A DNA stretch of 53,607 nt from an uncultured Porphyromonas sp. (GCA_900539765.1 UQDF01000006.1:1-53607), one strand, 5' to 3'. Positions 9,300 through 17,747 are shown, numbered from the stretch's first letter. Notes: generated by a model from the sequence alone, not told the origin. Program-made: numbers and translations.

Positions 9300-10889
9300 A
9301 TGGTGCATCATTCTTCGGTTTGTCTTAGCAGATCTCTTGCGCTCTTACTCTGTCTCCTAGGTGTGCTTACGAACTCGCTCTATGGACAGCAGCAAGAGCC
9401 AGAGAAGATCTCACTACCTGCAGATACCCTCTCAGTGGCAGGGTCGCTCCTAGAGCAGGGGCGACCTGGCTACGACCTGTCGGTATCGCCAGTAGTGTCG
9501 CCGCTCTACTTTTTCTCAGAGCGAGGCTCTCGTACAGACCTCTCTCTGGGCGGAGCTATGCGACGAGATGGAGGCGAGGCGATGATCCCGCAGCTGGGCA
9601 AGCAGGACGTCGATGGATCGGTGCTTATCGAAAGTGCTTTGCGTCAGCACAACAACTTCGCTTGGGGTGCTGCCTCCTACACTTATCGTGCTACGGAGGG
9701 GATACGCTTCAACGAGACGACCGACTACCCCCTCCTCGCACCTTACGTCATGGGAGACACGGCGCATACAGCGCGCCTGCACCAAGATCTCTACACCTTC
9801 GGCGCAGGTACGGTGCATCGTCTCGGCAATTGGCTCCTCTCCCTGACAGCTGACTATCGTGCCACCTTTGCCTACCGCACGCAAGACCCTCGTCCTCGCA
9901 ATCTGGCTACACGCTTAGAGGGGCAGATCGGCATCGGCTATCAGCTTACCGACTATGCACTAGCTCTAGCAGGTACGCTAGGTCGCTACAAGCAAAACAA
10001 CCAAGTAAACTTCCTGAGTGAGCTCGGAGTGGCTAGTGAATATCACTTTACGGGCATCGGGGGAGACTACTACCGCTTTAGGGGAGGCAATACATCGCTC
10101 TTCTATCAAGGGCTGTCTTACGGCATCTCGCTCGGGCTAACCCCTACCAGCAAGATGCGTCAAGGCTTCTATGCTCTGGCTGCGTGGCATCTGCTGAAGA
10201 CCGACCGTATCATACGAGAGCTCAACAACCTCCCCCTCTCGACACTCTCCAGCCACACGATAGATCTGCAGACGGGGTACACCGCTCGCTCAGCACGACT
10301 GGGGCGTTGGGGCGTAGCGCTCTACACACAGGGCGGCATACGTCGAGGTGCTGTCCATCTCTTCGGTGATCCTAAGGGCAATATCTACCCACGCATAGCC
10401 TCGGAGCGGTCATACTATGGCCAGACCTTAGAGTTTGGAGCTAAAGGCTTTTGGTATAAGGACGCTCCTCGCACGCCTTGGTCGTGGGGCGTATCCACTT
10501 CGCTCGGCTATCGACTACATGAGGAAGACTTGCTACCTCAAGCAGAGCGACTCTTCTACCATCTAGGAGGGACATTGGCTCCGTATGTTAGCTTTCATCG
10601 CGGGCAGTACTTTGTCTCTCTGACTCCTACTTATAGTATCTGGTCGCAGATGGGACACCCTTCACTACAGTTAGCTCCTCAGCATCAGCCTATACCTACT
10701 TATGCTGAGACACTGGAGCGAGCCTTCCAGATAGCTAGTTCCACGCAGATGACCTATGGGCTCTCTATGACTCACGGCTATCAGCTTAGCAGTAGATATG
10801 CGCTGTGGCTCTCACTAGACTACCTCCATACGCAGACGAGTCTGTGCGGTAGCAACTACGGAGCCATACGCTGTGGCATCTCATTCTAA
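9300..10889 (+). CDS. Outer-membrane beta-barrel protein, DUF6850-like
   Basis: A 529-residue protein with a signal peptide (1-29, ending NSLYGQ). After a short linker the whole chain alternates polar and aromatic residues in many barrel-like strands (for example NFAWGAASYTYRA and YALALAGTLGRYKQ). It ends in a strand finishing with Phe (YGAIRCGISF), as expected for BAM insertion. It lies 17 bp after the DUF4876-like gene, and this trio (TonB receptor, DUF4876, DUF6850) is familiar in Bacteroidetes genomes. Function unknown; a second outer-membrane component of the same uptake system is the simplest inference. Confidence 0.65.
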   Translation: MVHHSSVCLSRSLALLLCLLGVLTNSLYGQQQEPEKISLPADTLSVAGSLLEQGRPGYDLSVSPVVSPLYFFSERGSRTDLSLGGAMRRDGGEAMIPQLGKQDVDGSVLIESALRQHNNFAWGAASYTYRATEGIRFNETTDYPLLAPYVMGDTAHTARLHQDLYTFGAGTVHRLGNWLLSLTADYRATFAYRTQDPRPRNLATRLEGQIGIGYQLTDYALALAGTLGRYKQNNQVNFLSELGVASEYHFTGIGGDYYRFRGGNTSLFYQGLSYGISLGLTPTSKMRQGFYALAAWHLLKTDRIIRELNNLPLSTLSSHTIDLQTGYTARSARLGRWGVALYTQGGIRRGAVHLFGDPKGNIYPRIASERSYYGQTLEFGAKGFWYKDAPRTPWSWGVSTSLGYRLHEEDLLPQAERLFYHLGGTLAPYVSFHRGQYFVSLTPTYSIWSQMGHPSLQLAPQHQPIPTYAETLERAFQIASSTQMTYGLSMTHGYQLSSRYALWLSLDYLHTQTSLCGSNYGAIRCGISF

Positions 10890-10929
10890 TGGCAAAACAG
10901 ACTAATCAAACAATCTAAATATCATCAGT

Positions 10930-13371
10930 ATGCGAAAACAACTACCAGTATTACTTATACTCCTCACGCTCTTCTGTACGGCGAGTGTGACGATAGCACA
11001 GACCCCAGACGAGGGTGTCGCAAAGAACTTCCTCTGGTATCGCCTTATTTCCAATAGCGTAGAGCGTCATCAGATACCTCAGCAAGTGGTCGCCTCTATG
11101 GATGGCAATCTCTTTGCGAGCAATGCCTTCTATAGTAAGGAGCGCACTGACGCTAGCTCGGTCTTCAACTTTGACGCATCAGACGATGCTGACAAAGCGA
11201 TCTCCTATGGCGATGACGGCTCGGCTGCCAACGGCAACACCGCCCTCACTATCTACAAGATGACTCCTGAGGGCAAGCTACTCTGGCACATATACAACAG
11301 CCGCGGAGAGATAGCAACCAATGTCAACTGTATCACGGCTACTCCCGACGGAGGCTTTGTGACCATCTTGATGGTACGGGATGCTCAGTCCAAGTCTAAG
11401 AGCGATACAGACACGCTGCGCCTGGTACAGGCAGATGGTACGCCTTACGATATAGAGATGAAATCTCTATTTGTCGGAGTTGGCGATGACGCCTCCGCAG
11501 GAGCTACGCGTCGCAAGATCATGCCACTCCTTGTCAAGGTCACTGCTGCGGGACAGATCGAGTATCACAAAGCTTTCGAAGTAGACCACACTCCTATGGC
11601 CGATGCAACTCGCTATAGCTACGGGACCCCTACGGGCTGCGACTTCAAGGGCACAACTATAGATCCCGAGGGCAACGTCTATGTCTGTGGCTTCGTCCGC
11701 ACGGCCATAACCATCGGCGAGACAACTATCAAGGCAAAGAACAATGTCGGGTGGAATGGTGACTCACAGAAACAGATGGGAGACTTCTTCATCCTCAAGT
11801 TTGACAACAAGGGTAACCTCCTCAAGCATCTCACCGAGCAGGGAGACCCCATAGGGCGCTCTATGCTAACGGTCATCAAGTATCAAGACGGCAAGCTCTA
11901 TGTGGCTGGACGCTTCACAGGAACTAAAGAGAAGACCCCCATAACCATCGATGGCAAGCAACTCACCCCCAGCGATAAGGAGAGCCTTGTCACCCTCTGC
12001 CTAGACACAGATCTAAAGGTGTCGTGGATCTCTCAGATTGATGTCAAGGCTGTACCCGAGCACACTTCGACGCTTGCTTTTGTCGATGGGATAGCTGTCG
12101 GCAAGGACAAGGTCTACATAGCGGGACGTGGTGCTGGAGCTTTTTGTGATGCTGAGGGAAATGTGATCCTCGAGCAGAAAGTCAAGGGACACAGAGGCTA
12201 TGCTCTAGCAATAGACAAAGCTACAGGCAAGCCCAATGCAGAGTGGCATACGCTCCTCCCAGAGAAGGGGATCTCCAACTGTACGGCTATCTCCACTCAG
12301 GGAGATCGTGTCATCTTGCATGCCTATACTCTAGGAGGGCAGACCTACTATCGTGTGCTGGATCTCAACCTCTCTGAGAGCTCTGCACAAGACTACCCTA
12401 TGGTAAGTAAAGCTATGACCTCATTCGGAGGCGATGTCGTAGCCAATAGCTATGTGGCAGGTGCGCGTTGTCGCAATAGTGCTAAGCTCCTTACGACCGA
12501 GGGCTATAAGGAGATGATATACAAGGATTGGTTTAGCCTCTTTGTTGCTCACAAGCTCCCCTTCCCCTCAGTCTCTGCTAGCTGCAAAGCTCTCCACCTA
12601 TCAGAGGGCAAGGGTACCCTGCAAGTCCTAGCGTCTGACCTGACAGATCCTATCCAGGTGACATGCTCTGGCGAAGGCTTTACGGCACAGCTCAAGGAGC
12701 TACCCGCTACGGGTGGCGCTCTCGAGGTACAGTTCAAGACAGCTGTCACCAAGACGCCCGAAGAGCGTATCGGCAAGCTCACCCTCACTTCTGGTGGAGC
12801 CAGCTACGAGGTCTACCTCTACGCAATGACCGAGACAGAGCAGTACATCAAGGTATCTCAGAGCGAGATCGACTTCACGATGATACCTGTCGGTGAACAT
12901 AAGTCTGTCGATCTGACCGTCACACAGAAGAACCTCATGGACGCTATCACCTGTACGATCGAGGGTGAGGGTGCTAAGTACTACTCAGTGGACAAAAGCG
13001 AGATCGCCGTCTCCAATGAGCCTGCGACCCTCAAGGTAACCTACACGCCTGACAAGACCATCGCAGCTAATGCCAAGGCTACAGCTCAGCTCGTCCTCAC
13101 CTCTGGTGATGTCAAGACGATTGTCACACTATCTGGTCAGACCAATACAGCTATTGAGGAGGTTGCAGCAGCCAAGCTCACTATCGCTACCGCTGCTGGT
13201 ACGCTCTACGTACATAGTGACATGGCTCGTCCAGTAGCTATCTACACGTCAGCTGGTGAGATGGTTGCACAGCAGCTACTCTCTGGTGACATGGAGCTCT
13301 CACTACCTGCTGGTATCTACTTCATCCAGACAGATCGTGAGGCCTATCGTGTCTACATCCCCGCTATCTAA
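10930..13371 (+). CDS. T9SS-exported protein with propeller-like repeats and C-terminal sorting domain
   Basis: An 813-residue protein. Signal peptide 1-24 (VTIAQ). Residues about 60-520 contain repeated blocks such as DPEGNVYVCG, FFILKFDNKGNLL and YQDGKLYVAGRF, the pattern of SBBP/delta-60 type beta-propeller blades. Two Ig-like (abnormal-spindle-type) domains follow: about 550-640 and 645-735. The last 70 residues (TLYVHSDMARPVAIYTSAGE, then LPAGIYFI, ending VYIPAI) look like a type A T9SS sorting domain, so the protein should be exported and anchored at the surface. It sits inside the TonB/PepSY/ABC block. A ligand-binding propeller such as XusB is an attractive analogy, but that is inference. 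Confidence 0.75.
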   Translation: MRKQLPVLLILLTLFCTASVTIAQTPDEGVAKNFLWYRLISNSVERHQIPQQVVASMDGNLFASNAFYSKERTDASSVFNFDASDDADKAISYGDDGSAANGNTALTIYKMTPEGKLLWHIYNSRGEIATNVNCITATPDGGFVTILMVRDAQSKSKSDTDTLRLVQADGTPYDIEMKSLFVGVGDDASAGATRRKIMPLLVKVTAAGQIEYHKAFEVDHTPMADATRYSYGTPTGCDFKGTTIDPEGNVYVCGFVRTAITIGETTIKAKNNVGWNGDSQKQMGDFFILKFDNKGNLLKHLTEQGDPIGRSMLTVIKYQDGKLYVAGRFTGTKEKTPITIDGKQLTPSDKESLVTLCLDTDLKVSWISQIDVKAVPEHTSTLAFVDGIAVGKDKVYIAGRGAGAFCDAEGNVILEQKVKGHRGYALAIDKATGKPNAEWHTLLPEKGISNCTAISTQGDRVILHAYTLGGQTYYRVLDLNLSESSAQDYPMVSKAMTSFGGDVVANSYVAGARCRNSAKLLTTEGYKEMIYKDWFSLFVAHKLPFPSVSASCKALHLSEGKGTLQVLASDLTDPIQVTCSGEGFTAQLKELPATGGALEVQFKTAVTKTPEERIGKLTLTSGGASYEVYLYAMTETEQYIKVSQSEIDFTMIPVGEHKSVDLTVTQKNLMDAITCTIEGEGAKYYSVDKSEIAVSNEPATLKVTYTPDKTIAANAKATAQLVLTSGDVKTIVTLSGQTNTAIEEVAAAKLTIATAAGTLYVHSDMARPVAIYTSAGEMVAQQLLSGDMELSLPAGIYFIQTDREAYRVYIPAI

Positions 13372-13382
13372 TCAGTCTCGTT

Positions 13383-13408
13383 CCTCTTCTCCCTATGTGG
13401 AGGAGAGG
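13383..13408 (+). terminator. Hairpin after the propeller gene (attenuator or RNA-end stabiliser)
   Basis: CCTCTTCTCC (13383-13392) pairs with GGAGGAGAGG (13399-13408) with one G-U wobble and a 6-nt loop. No T-run follows. A shorter alternative hairpin (AGAGG with CCTCT, then TTTATA) overlaps its right arm, so the two cannot form together. Confidence 0.5.
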
Positions 13409-13493
13409 GACTATCCTCTTTATATAAGCGACTCTGTGAAGCTCGCACTTCACACCCTATTGCCTCAAAACACAATTATCACATCAACACAGT

Positions 13494-14081
13494 ATGAACA
13501 ATAAACTATCTCTCGTGCTCCTCGCAGCACTACTTTCCTTAGCCCTCATCGGCTGCAACAAGCAAAAGCAAGATCAGACCGCAACCGCAGAGACGGAGGC
13601 TCCGACCTATATGGAGGTAGACGCACTCCTCGCCTCTGCCGATAGTCTCGTCGGTCAGACGGTTACTGTGCAGGGCATCTGCACTCACCTTTGCAAACAT
13701 GGTGCCAAGAAAGCTTTCCTTATGGGCAGTGACGACACCAAGGTGATCCGCGCTGAGGCTAGTGAGGAGATGGGCGCCTTTGCCCAGGAGTGTATCAACA
13801 GTATAGTCACCATCACAGGACAGCTTGTCGAGGATCGTATCGATGAGGCTTATCTGCAAAACTGGGAGGAGCAGCTCAAAGCTCAAGCCGCCAAAGAGCA
13901 TGGCGAGGGCAAGGCAGGCTGCGCCAATGAGAAGAAGGCTCGTGGCGAAACGGCCGACACACCAGAGGCGCGTATCGCAGACTTTCGCAAGCAGATCGCT
14001 GAGCGCGAAGCTCAGGAGGGCAAGGCATACCTCTCCTTCTACCACATCGATGCTACAAGCTATCAGATAGAGCAGCAGTAA
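13494..14081 (+). CDS. Small lipoprotein with OB-fold-like domain and Cys/His motif
   Basis: A 195-residue lipoprotein; lipobox ends at C21 (LALIGC). Residues about 38-130 (DALLASADSLVGQTVTVQG, then VTITGQLVEDRIDEAYL) read as a small OB-fold of the tRNA_anti-like group found in Bacteroidetes lipoproteins. The segment C63-T-H-L-C67-K-H69 is striking: two Cys and two His within seven residues, suggesting metal or haem binding. A charged helical stretch (about 125-180) with one more Cys follows. It sits 24 bp before the PepSY-type membrane protein, and shared work in metal or haem handling is inferred. Confidence 0.65.
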   Translation: MNNKLSLVLLAALLSLALIGCNKQKQDQTATAETEAPTYMEVDALLASADSLVGQTVTVQGICTHLCKHGAKKAFLMGSDDTKVIRAEASEEMGAFAQECINSIVTITGQLVEDRIDEAYLQNWEEQLKAQAAKEHGEGKAGCANEKKARGETADTPEARIADFRKQIAEREAQEGKAYLSFYHIDATSYQIEQQ

Positions 14082-14105
14082 CACATCTGAAGCTGAAAGA
14101 TCTCT

Positions 14106-14687
14106 ATGAGAGTAAACTTTAAGGAAGTAGGTAGGAGCGTGCGTCGCTGGAGTAGATTACTACACCGTGACCTCTCCTACCTACTTGCTGCACTTATATT
14201 CATCTATGCCCTGTCGGGTCTCTATATGAATCACCGAGACTCGATCAATCCACACTACATCATCACCCAGCGGGAGTATCAGATCCCGCTAGAAGAGTTG
14301 CGATGTGCTGGACGTCTTGACGCACCCGCCGTTCGCAAGCTCCTAGACGAGATAGACCTGTCGGATAGCTATACCAAGCACTACTACCCAGACGACCACA
14401 CGCTCAAAGTCTTCCTCAAGGGACGTGCCACCCTACTCCTCGACACCTCAACTGGGGTAGCCGTCTACGAGTCGATCGAGCGACGCCCGCTCATCAGCTC
14501 TATGACACAACTGCACTACAATCCAGGGCACTGGTGGACGATCGTCGCTGATGTACTAGCCATCGGTCTTATCCTCATCACCCTCACGGGACTACTCATC
14601 GTGCCAGGAAGACGCGGGCTCATAGGTCGTGGAGGCATCCTCCTCTTGATCGGTCTGGCAGTACCACTACTCTTCCTTTTCCTATAA
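14106..14687 (+). CDS. PepSY-associated transmembrane protein
   Basis: A 193-residue inner-membrane protein. The N-terminal WSRLLHRDLSYL and first membrane segment (about 24-41) are typical of PepSY-associated TM proteins. A PepSY-like periplasmic region follows (about 55-125), then SMTQLHYNPGHWW with H137 and H142, and two further membrane segments (about 145-166 and 175-193). Larger members of the group (FoxB, PiuB, XusC) act as inner-membrane reductases for iron-siderophore or haem uptake. The conserved His residues (H20, H137, H142) could ligate haem. This short version lacks the extra segments of those reductases, so the activity is open. Confidence 0.78.
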   Translation: MRVNFKEVGRSVRRWSRLLHRDLSYLLAALIFIYALSGLYMNHRDSINPHYIITQREYQIPLEELRCAGRLDAPAVRKLLDEIDLSDSYTKHYYPDDHTLKVFLKGRATLLLDTSTGVAVYESIERRPLISSMTQLHYNPGHWWTIVADVLAIGLILITLTGLLIVPGRRGLIGRGGILLLIGLAVPLLFLFL

Positions 14688-14690
14688 ATG

Positions 14691-14716
14691 TAGACGGCAG
14701 CCCCTACTGCTGTCTA
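14691..14716 (+). terminator. Intergenic hairpin between PepSY gene and ABC ATPase gene
   Basis: TAGACGGCAG (14691-14700) pairs with CTGCTGTCTA (14707-14716) with one wobble and a 6-nt loop. No T-run follows, so it is more likely an RNA-processing or stability element than a full terminator. Confidence 0.45.
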
Positions 14717-14756
14717 AAGAGTAGCCCACACCCACCCCTTATACCACTTAACTAAT

Positions 14757-15641
14757 ATGGACAACTTAATCGAGTGTCACAACTTGACTCACTACTACGG
14801 CAAGCGACTGATCTACCGTGATCTCTCCTTTGCCGTGCCTCGTGGTCGCATCCTCGGCCTGCTTGGTAAAAACGGAACAGGCAAGACCACAACGATCAAT
14901 ATCCTCAGTGGCTTCCTCCGACCCAAGTCGGGCGTCTGTCGCATCCTAGGCGAAGACATAACCCGTATGCCCGACCAGCTCAGACAGGATATCGGACTGC
15001 TCATCGAGGGGCACGTACAGTATAGCTTTATGACTATAAGGCAGATAGAGCGCTTTTACGCTCCCTTTTACCCCAAGTGGCGCAGGGAGGCTTACTACGA
15101 GCTGATGGAGCTACTCAAGGTCACCGAGAGCCAGCACCTCAGTCGTATGTCTTGTGGTCAACGCTCACAGGTCGCTCTCGGACTGCTCCTGGCGCAAAAC
15201 CCCAAAGTCCTCATCCTCGATGACTTCTCGATGGGACTAGACCCAGGCTATCGCAGGCTCTTTGTAGACTACCTGCATCACTATGCCAAGGAGCAGGGGA
15301 CCACGATCTTCCTCACCTCCCACATCATCCAGGATATGGAGCGTCTGATCGATGACTGCATCATTATGGACTACGGCTCTATACTCCTGCAGCGCCCAGT
15401 CGCTGAGATACTAGACGAGGGGCGACTCTACAGATGCACCCTCACAGACGATCGTCCTCTCCCGGAGATCGACGGGCTGTACCACTTCGAGGCACACCAC
15501 AGACGTGGGGAGTGCTACTCATTCCTTCCACTGCCAGAGGTCGCCGAGCGACTCACTCAGGCTGGCGTCCCCTACCAAGATCTCACAGCACACGAGACGA
15601 CGCTCGAGGATGCCTTCATAGGACTCACCGGTAAGTACTAA
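14757..15641 (+). CDS. ABC transporter ATP-binding protein with an altered active site
   Basis: A 294-residue ABC-2 type ATPase. Walker A GKNGTGKT at 37-44 is intact and the switch His is at 189. The signature reads MSCGQ (131-135) in place of LSGGQ. Walker B reads VLILDD (151-156), with Asp156 where the catalytic Glu normally is, so hydrolysis may be slow or specialised. A C-terminal extension (about 215-294) follows. The permease gene starts 10 bp downstream and a DUF4857-like gene after it, so the three probably form one transporter. Export or maintenance of an envelope component is typical of this ATPase class; link to the upstream uptake genes is inference. Confidence 0.88.
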   Translation: MDNLIECHNLTHYYGKRLIYRDLSFAVPRGRILGLLGKNGTGKTTTINILSGFLRPKSGVCRILGEDITRMPDQLRQDIGLLIEGHVQYSFMTIRQIERFYAPFYPKWRREAYYELMELLKVTESQHLSRMSCGQRSQVALGLLLAQNPKVLILDDFSMGLDPGYRRLFVDYLHHYAKEQGTTIFLTSHIIQDMERLIDDCIIMDYGSILLQRPVAEILDEGRLYRCTLTDDRPLPEIDGLYHFEAHHRRGECYSFLPLPEVAERLTQAGVPYQDLTAHETTLEDAFIGLTGKY

Positions 15642-15651
15642 CGCTATCTAT

Positions 15652-16323
15652 ATGTTTACCTCTATAATATATAAGGAGTGGCTCAAGCTCCGACTATACG
15701 CACTACTATCGACACTTGTCGCACTAGCCATACCGCTCTACGGCGTGATACGCATACACCGAGCCATCGCCCTACAAGGTGCTGACCATATCTGGCTCGT
15801 GATGATACAGAAGGGGGTCGTCTTCGTAGAGAGTATGCGCTACGTACCCCTCATACTAGGCTTGCTCTGCGCCATCGCTCAGTTTGCCCCAGAGCTCTCT
15901 CGTCGTAGTTTCAAGCTCACCCTGCACCTGCCTCAGTCACCGCTCCGATCGACCTACCAGATGCTAGCCTGCGGGGTGACGTTACTGCTATGGCATACCT
16001 TATTATATATAGGTGTCCTCTTCATCGGACTACAAGGAGTCCTAGCTTACGAACTCCTCGCCTACGTCCTCTCCGCCACACTGCCGTGGATCTTGGCAGG
16101 CTTCCTCGGCTACCTCCTCATGAGCTGGATACTCCTAGAGCCCACTTGGCGCAGACGCATCCTCTACACCCTCATCACTGTACTATTGATGCGTCTCTGC
16201 TTCATCTCACCCACAGCAGGAGCTTACGCACCCTTCCTACCTACGCTACTTATTTACACCATCCTCTCCTCGACACTCGTGTGGCTCTCCGTGAGCCGCT
16301 TCAAAGAGGGGAGACAAGACTAG
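15652..16323 (+). CDS. ABC transporter permease-like integral membrane protein
   Basis: A 223-residue protein with about six hydrophobic segments (near 17-36, 60-78, 100-122, 128-155, 160-180, 187-210) and basic loops. No family motif is recognised beyond ABC-2 permease character. The tight spacing (10 bp after the ATPase, 6 bp before the DUF4857-like gene) makes it the membrane partner of the ATPase. At 223 residues it is short but adequate for a six-helix half-permease. Confidence 0.75.
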   Translation: MFTSIIYKEWLKLRLYALLSTLVALAIPLYGVIRIHRAIALQGADHIWLVMIQKGVVFVESMRYVPLILGLLCAIAQFAPELSRRSFKLTLHLPQSPLRSTYQMLACGVTLLLWHTLLYIGVLFIGLQGVLAYELLAYVLSATLPWILAGFLGYLLMSWILLEPTWRRRILYTLITVLLMRLCFISPTAGAYAPFLPTLLIYTILSSTLVWLSVSRFKEGRQD

Positions 16324-16329
16324 AATACT

Positions 16330-17364
16330 ATGAAGCGCATAGCCACAATACTCCTATACATCACCATAGCACTACTCATCGTCTGGCAGATCCCCTGGTG
16401 GTACAACTACCTCAGAGCCGATGCAAGCCGTGAGCCATTCACTATCTACAGTCAGCTACTAGGCGACTTTATCATCACAGGTCATGATGAGGGAGCGATA
16501 ACCTACCATAGCGGTAAGGGCGTGCAGTATAGTCGTGAGGAGGTCGACAGCTTACTCCCCACCTTCTACTACCGCCAGCTCCTGACTGATGGTCGCCTGC
16601 CCGACACGCTCTACGGAGAGGCGGTGACTCCACAGCTCATACAGCGGGGTGGCGTCACCTTTCGCAGCTCGCCACGCACCCTCTCTGCACCTGGTGTAGC
16701 TCTCTACCCCCTCCTTGAGAGTGCTTCACGGAGAGTCAGGCTGGAGATGCCCGAAGATCTCTTTCGCATCACCGAGCAGGCGATCGAATTTGTAAATATG
16801 CAGAGCAATCAGCTAGACAAGACGAAGAGTGCTAGCTACACGAAGCTCTTTCAGGAGAAAGGCTTTGCCTTCCCCGCACAGCGGGTCGCTGGCAATGCAA
16901 CCGCACAAAAGGAGTATGACAACGGCTACCTCCTCATAGATCAGCAGGGTAAGCTCTTTCACCTCAAGCAGATGGCGGGCAAGCCCTACCTGCGGGCTAT
17001 TGACTTGCCCGAGGGCGTAGAGGCTGCCGAAGCATTCGTCTGGGAGCTACCTAGTCGTCGGCATATCGGTCTCGTCTCTACCCGAGACCATCAGCTCTAT
17101 CTGATCGAGCGTGAGGGCTATCGACCCTGTCGCCTTGAGATACCCTCGTGGGATCCTCGCCGTGAGGATCTCACCATCATCGGCAACGACCTAGACAGTT
17201 ACACCCTCAAGGTCTCCACCGCCGATGCCACAAGCTACTATGCGCTAGACGCTGCTGACTATACGCTACTGAGCTCGCTACAACTAGATCACCCTGAGCG
17301 GGCTATGCCGGGGCTGCACTTTACTTCGCGCCTAGATGGCTGGGTGAAGCCTCGACTAGACTAA
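16330..17364 (+). CDS. DUF4857-like membrane-anchored protein
   Basis: A 344-residue protein with one N-terminal membrane anchor (about 4-20, followed by WWYNYL) and a long extracytoplasmic part. Residues 60-130 contain EEVDSLLPTFYYRQLLTDGRLPD, which matches my recollection of DUF4857 proteins found beside ABC genes in Bacteroides. The C-terminal half has propeller-like strands (GYLLIDQQGKLFHL, HQLYLIERE). It is the last gene of the ABC trio and probably an accessory subunit. The exact function is unknown. Confidence 0.65.
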   Translation: MKRIATILLYITIALLIVWQIPWWYNYLRADASREPFTIYSQLLGDFIITGHDEGAITYHSGKGVQYSREEVDSLLPTFYYRQLLTDGRLPDTLYGEAVTPQLIQRGGVTFRSSPRTLSAPGVALYPLLESASRRVRLEMPEDLFRITEQAIEFVNMQSNQLDKTKSASYTKLFQEKGFAFPAQRVAGNATAQKEYDNGYLLIDQQGKLFHLKQMAGKPYLRAIDLPEGVEAAEAFVWELPSRRHIGLVSTRDHQLYLIEREGYRPCRLEIPSWDPRREDLTIIGNDLDSYTLKVSTADATSYYALDAADYTLLSSLQLDHPERAMPGLHFTSRLDGWVKPRLD

Positions 17365-17520
17365 CCGCAGGGTCCCTTCTGACTTCTTCAAGAGGGAGGA
17401 GCCTCTGTGAGCCTATTCATCTAGGGCTAACGTCTATTTTGTACTGCTGGGTACTCAACTCTGATACGTTATAGTATAGCGTCCCCTATGTCCCGCAGCA
17501 CTTTCTCTTAGCATAAACTG

Positions 17521-17684
17521 ATCTCCACGTGGAGAATGGCAAATCGCCACGTGGAGAATTTCTTTTTCCCACGTAGGCACAAATCATTTCCTCCGAAGTT
17601 TCGTTTGATTCCTCCGAAGTTTCATTTCGTCTCCACGTGGGAAATGCTTTTTCTCCACGTGGGGATTTTCGATTTCTCACGTGG
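17521..17684. repeat. Array A: CACGTG palindromes at 22-bp steps with a central TTCCTCCGAA pair
   Basis: Eight short palindromic sites are centred at 17528.5, 17550.5, 17572.5, 17592.5, 17613.5, 17636.5, 17658.5 and 17680.5, so steps are 22, 22, 20, 21, 23, 22, 22 bp. Six sites are CACGTG-type (the first is a perfect 14-mer, TCTCCACGTGGAGA at 17522-17535; the third has CACGTA). The two central ones are TTCCTCCGAA followed by GTTTC. Spacers are AT-rich and differ. It is not CRISPR: the repeats are too short and no cas genes are present. The 540-bp gap 17365-17904 holds this array, the hairpin at 17748-17767 and a promoter box. Confidence 0.85.
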
Positions 17685-17747
17685 AGATCTGGAAGTTTTG
17701 ATCTTTAGGACGAAATGTTTGTGAGGAGTCGATCGATTTGCCCTTAT

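Noticed and set aside
13539..14084. 181-codon minus-strand frame opposite the OB-fold lipoprotein
   Set aside because: Shadow of the plus-strand gene; Leu/Cys-rich composition and no family resemblance.
17486..17680. Short open frames on both strands of array A
   Set aside because: Frame openness follows from the repeated sequence; the Ser/Glu/Arg-rich peptides have no recognisable fold.
17521..17684. CRISPR array
   Set aside because: The regular spacing suggested it, but repeats are 10-14 bp palindromes with 8-12 bp spacers, differing between units, and no cas genes are present.
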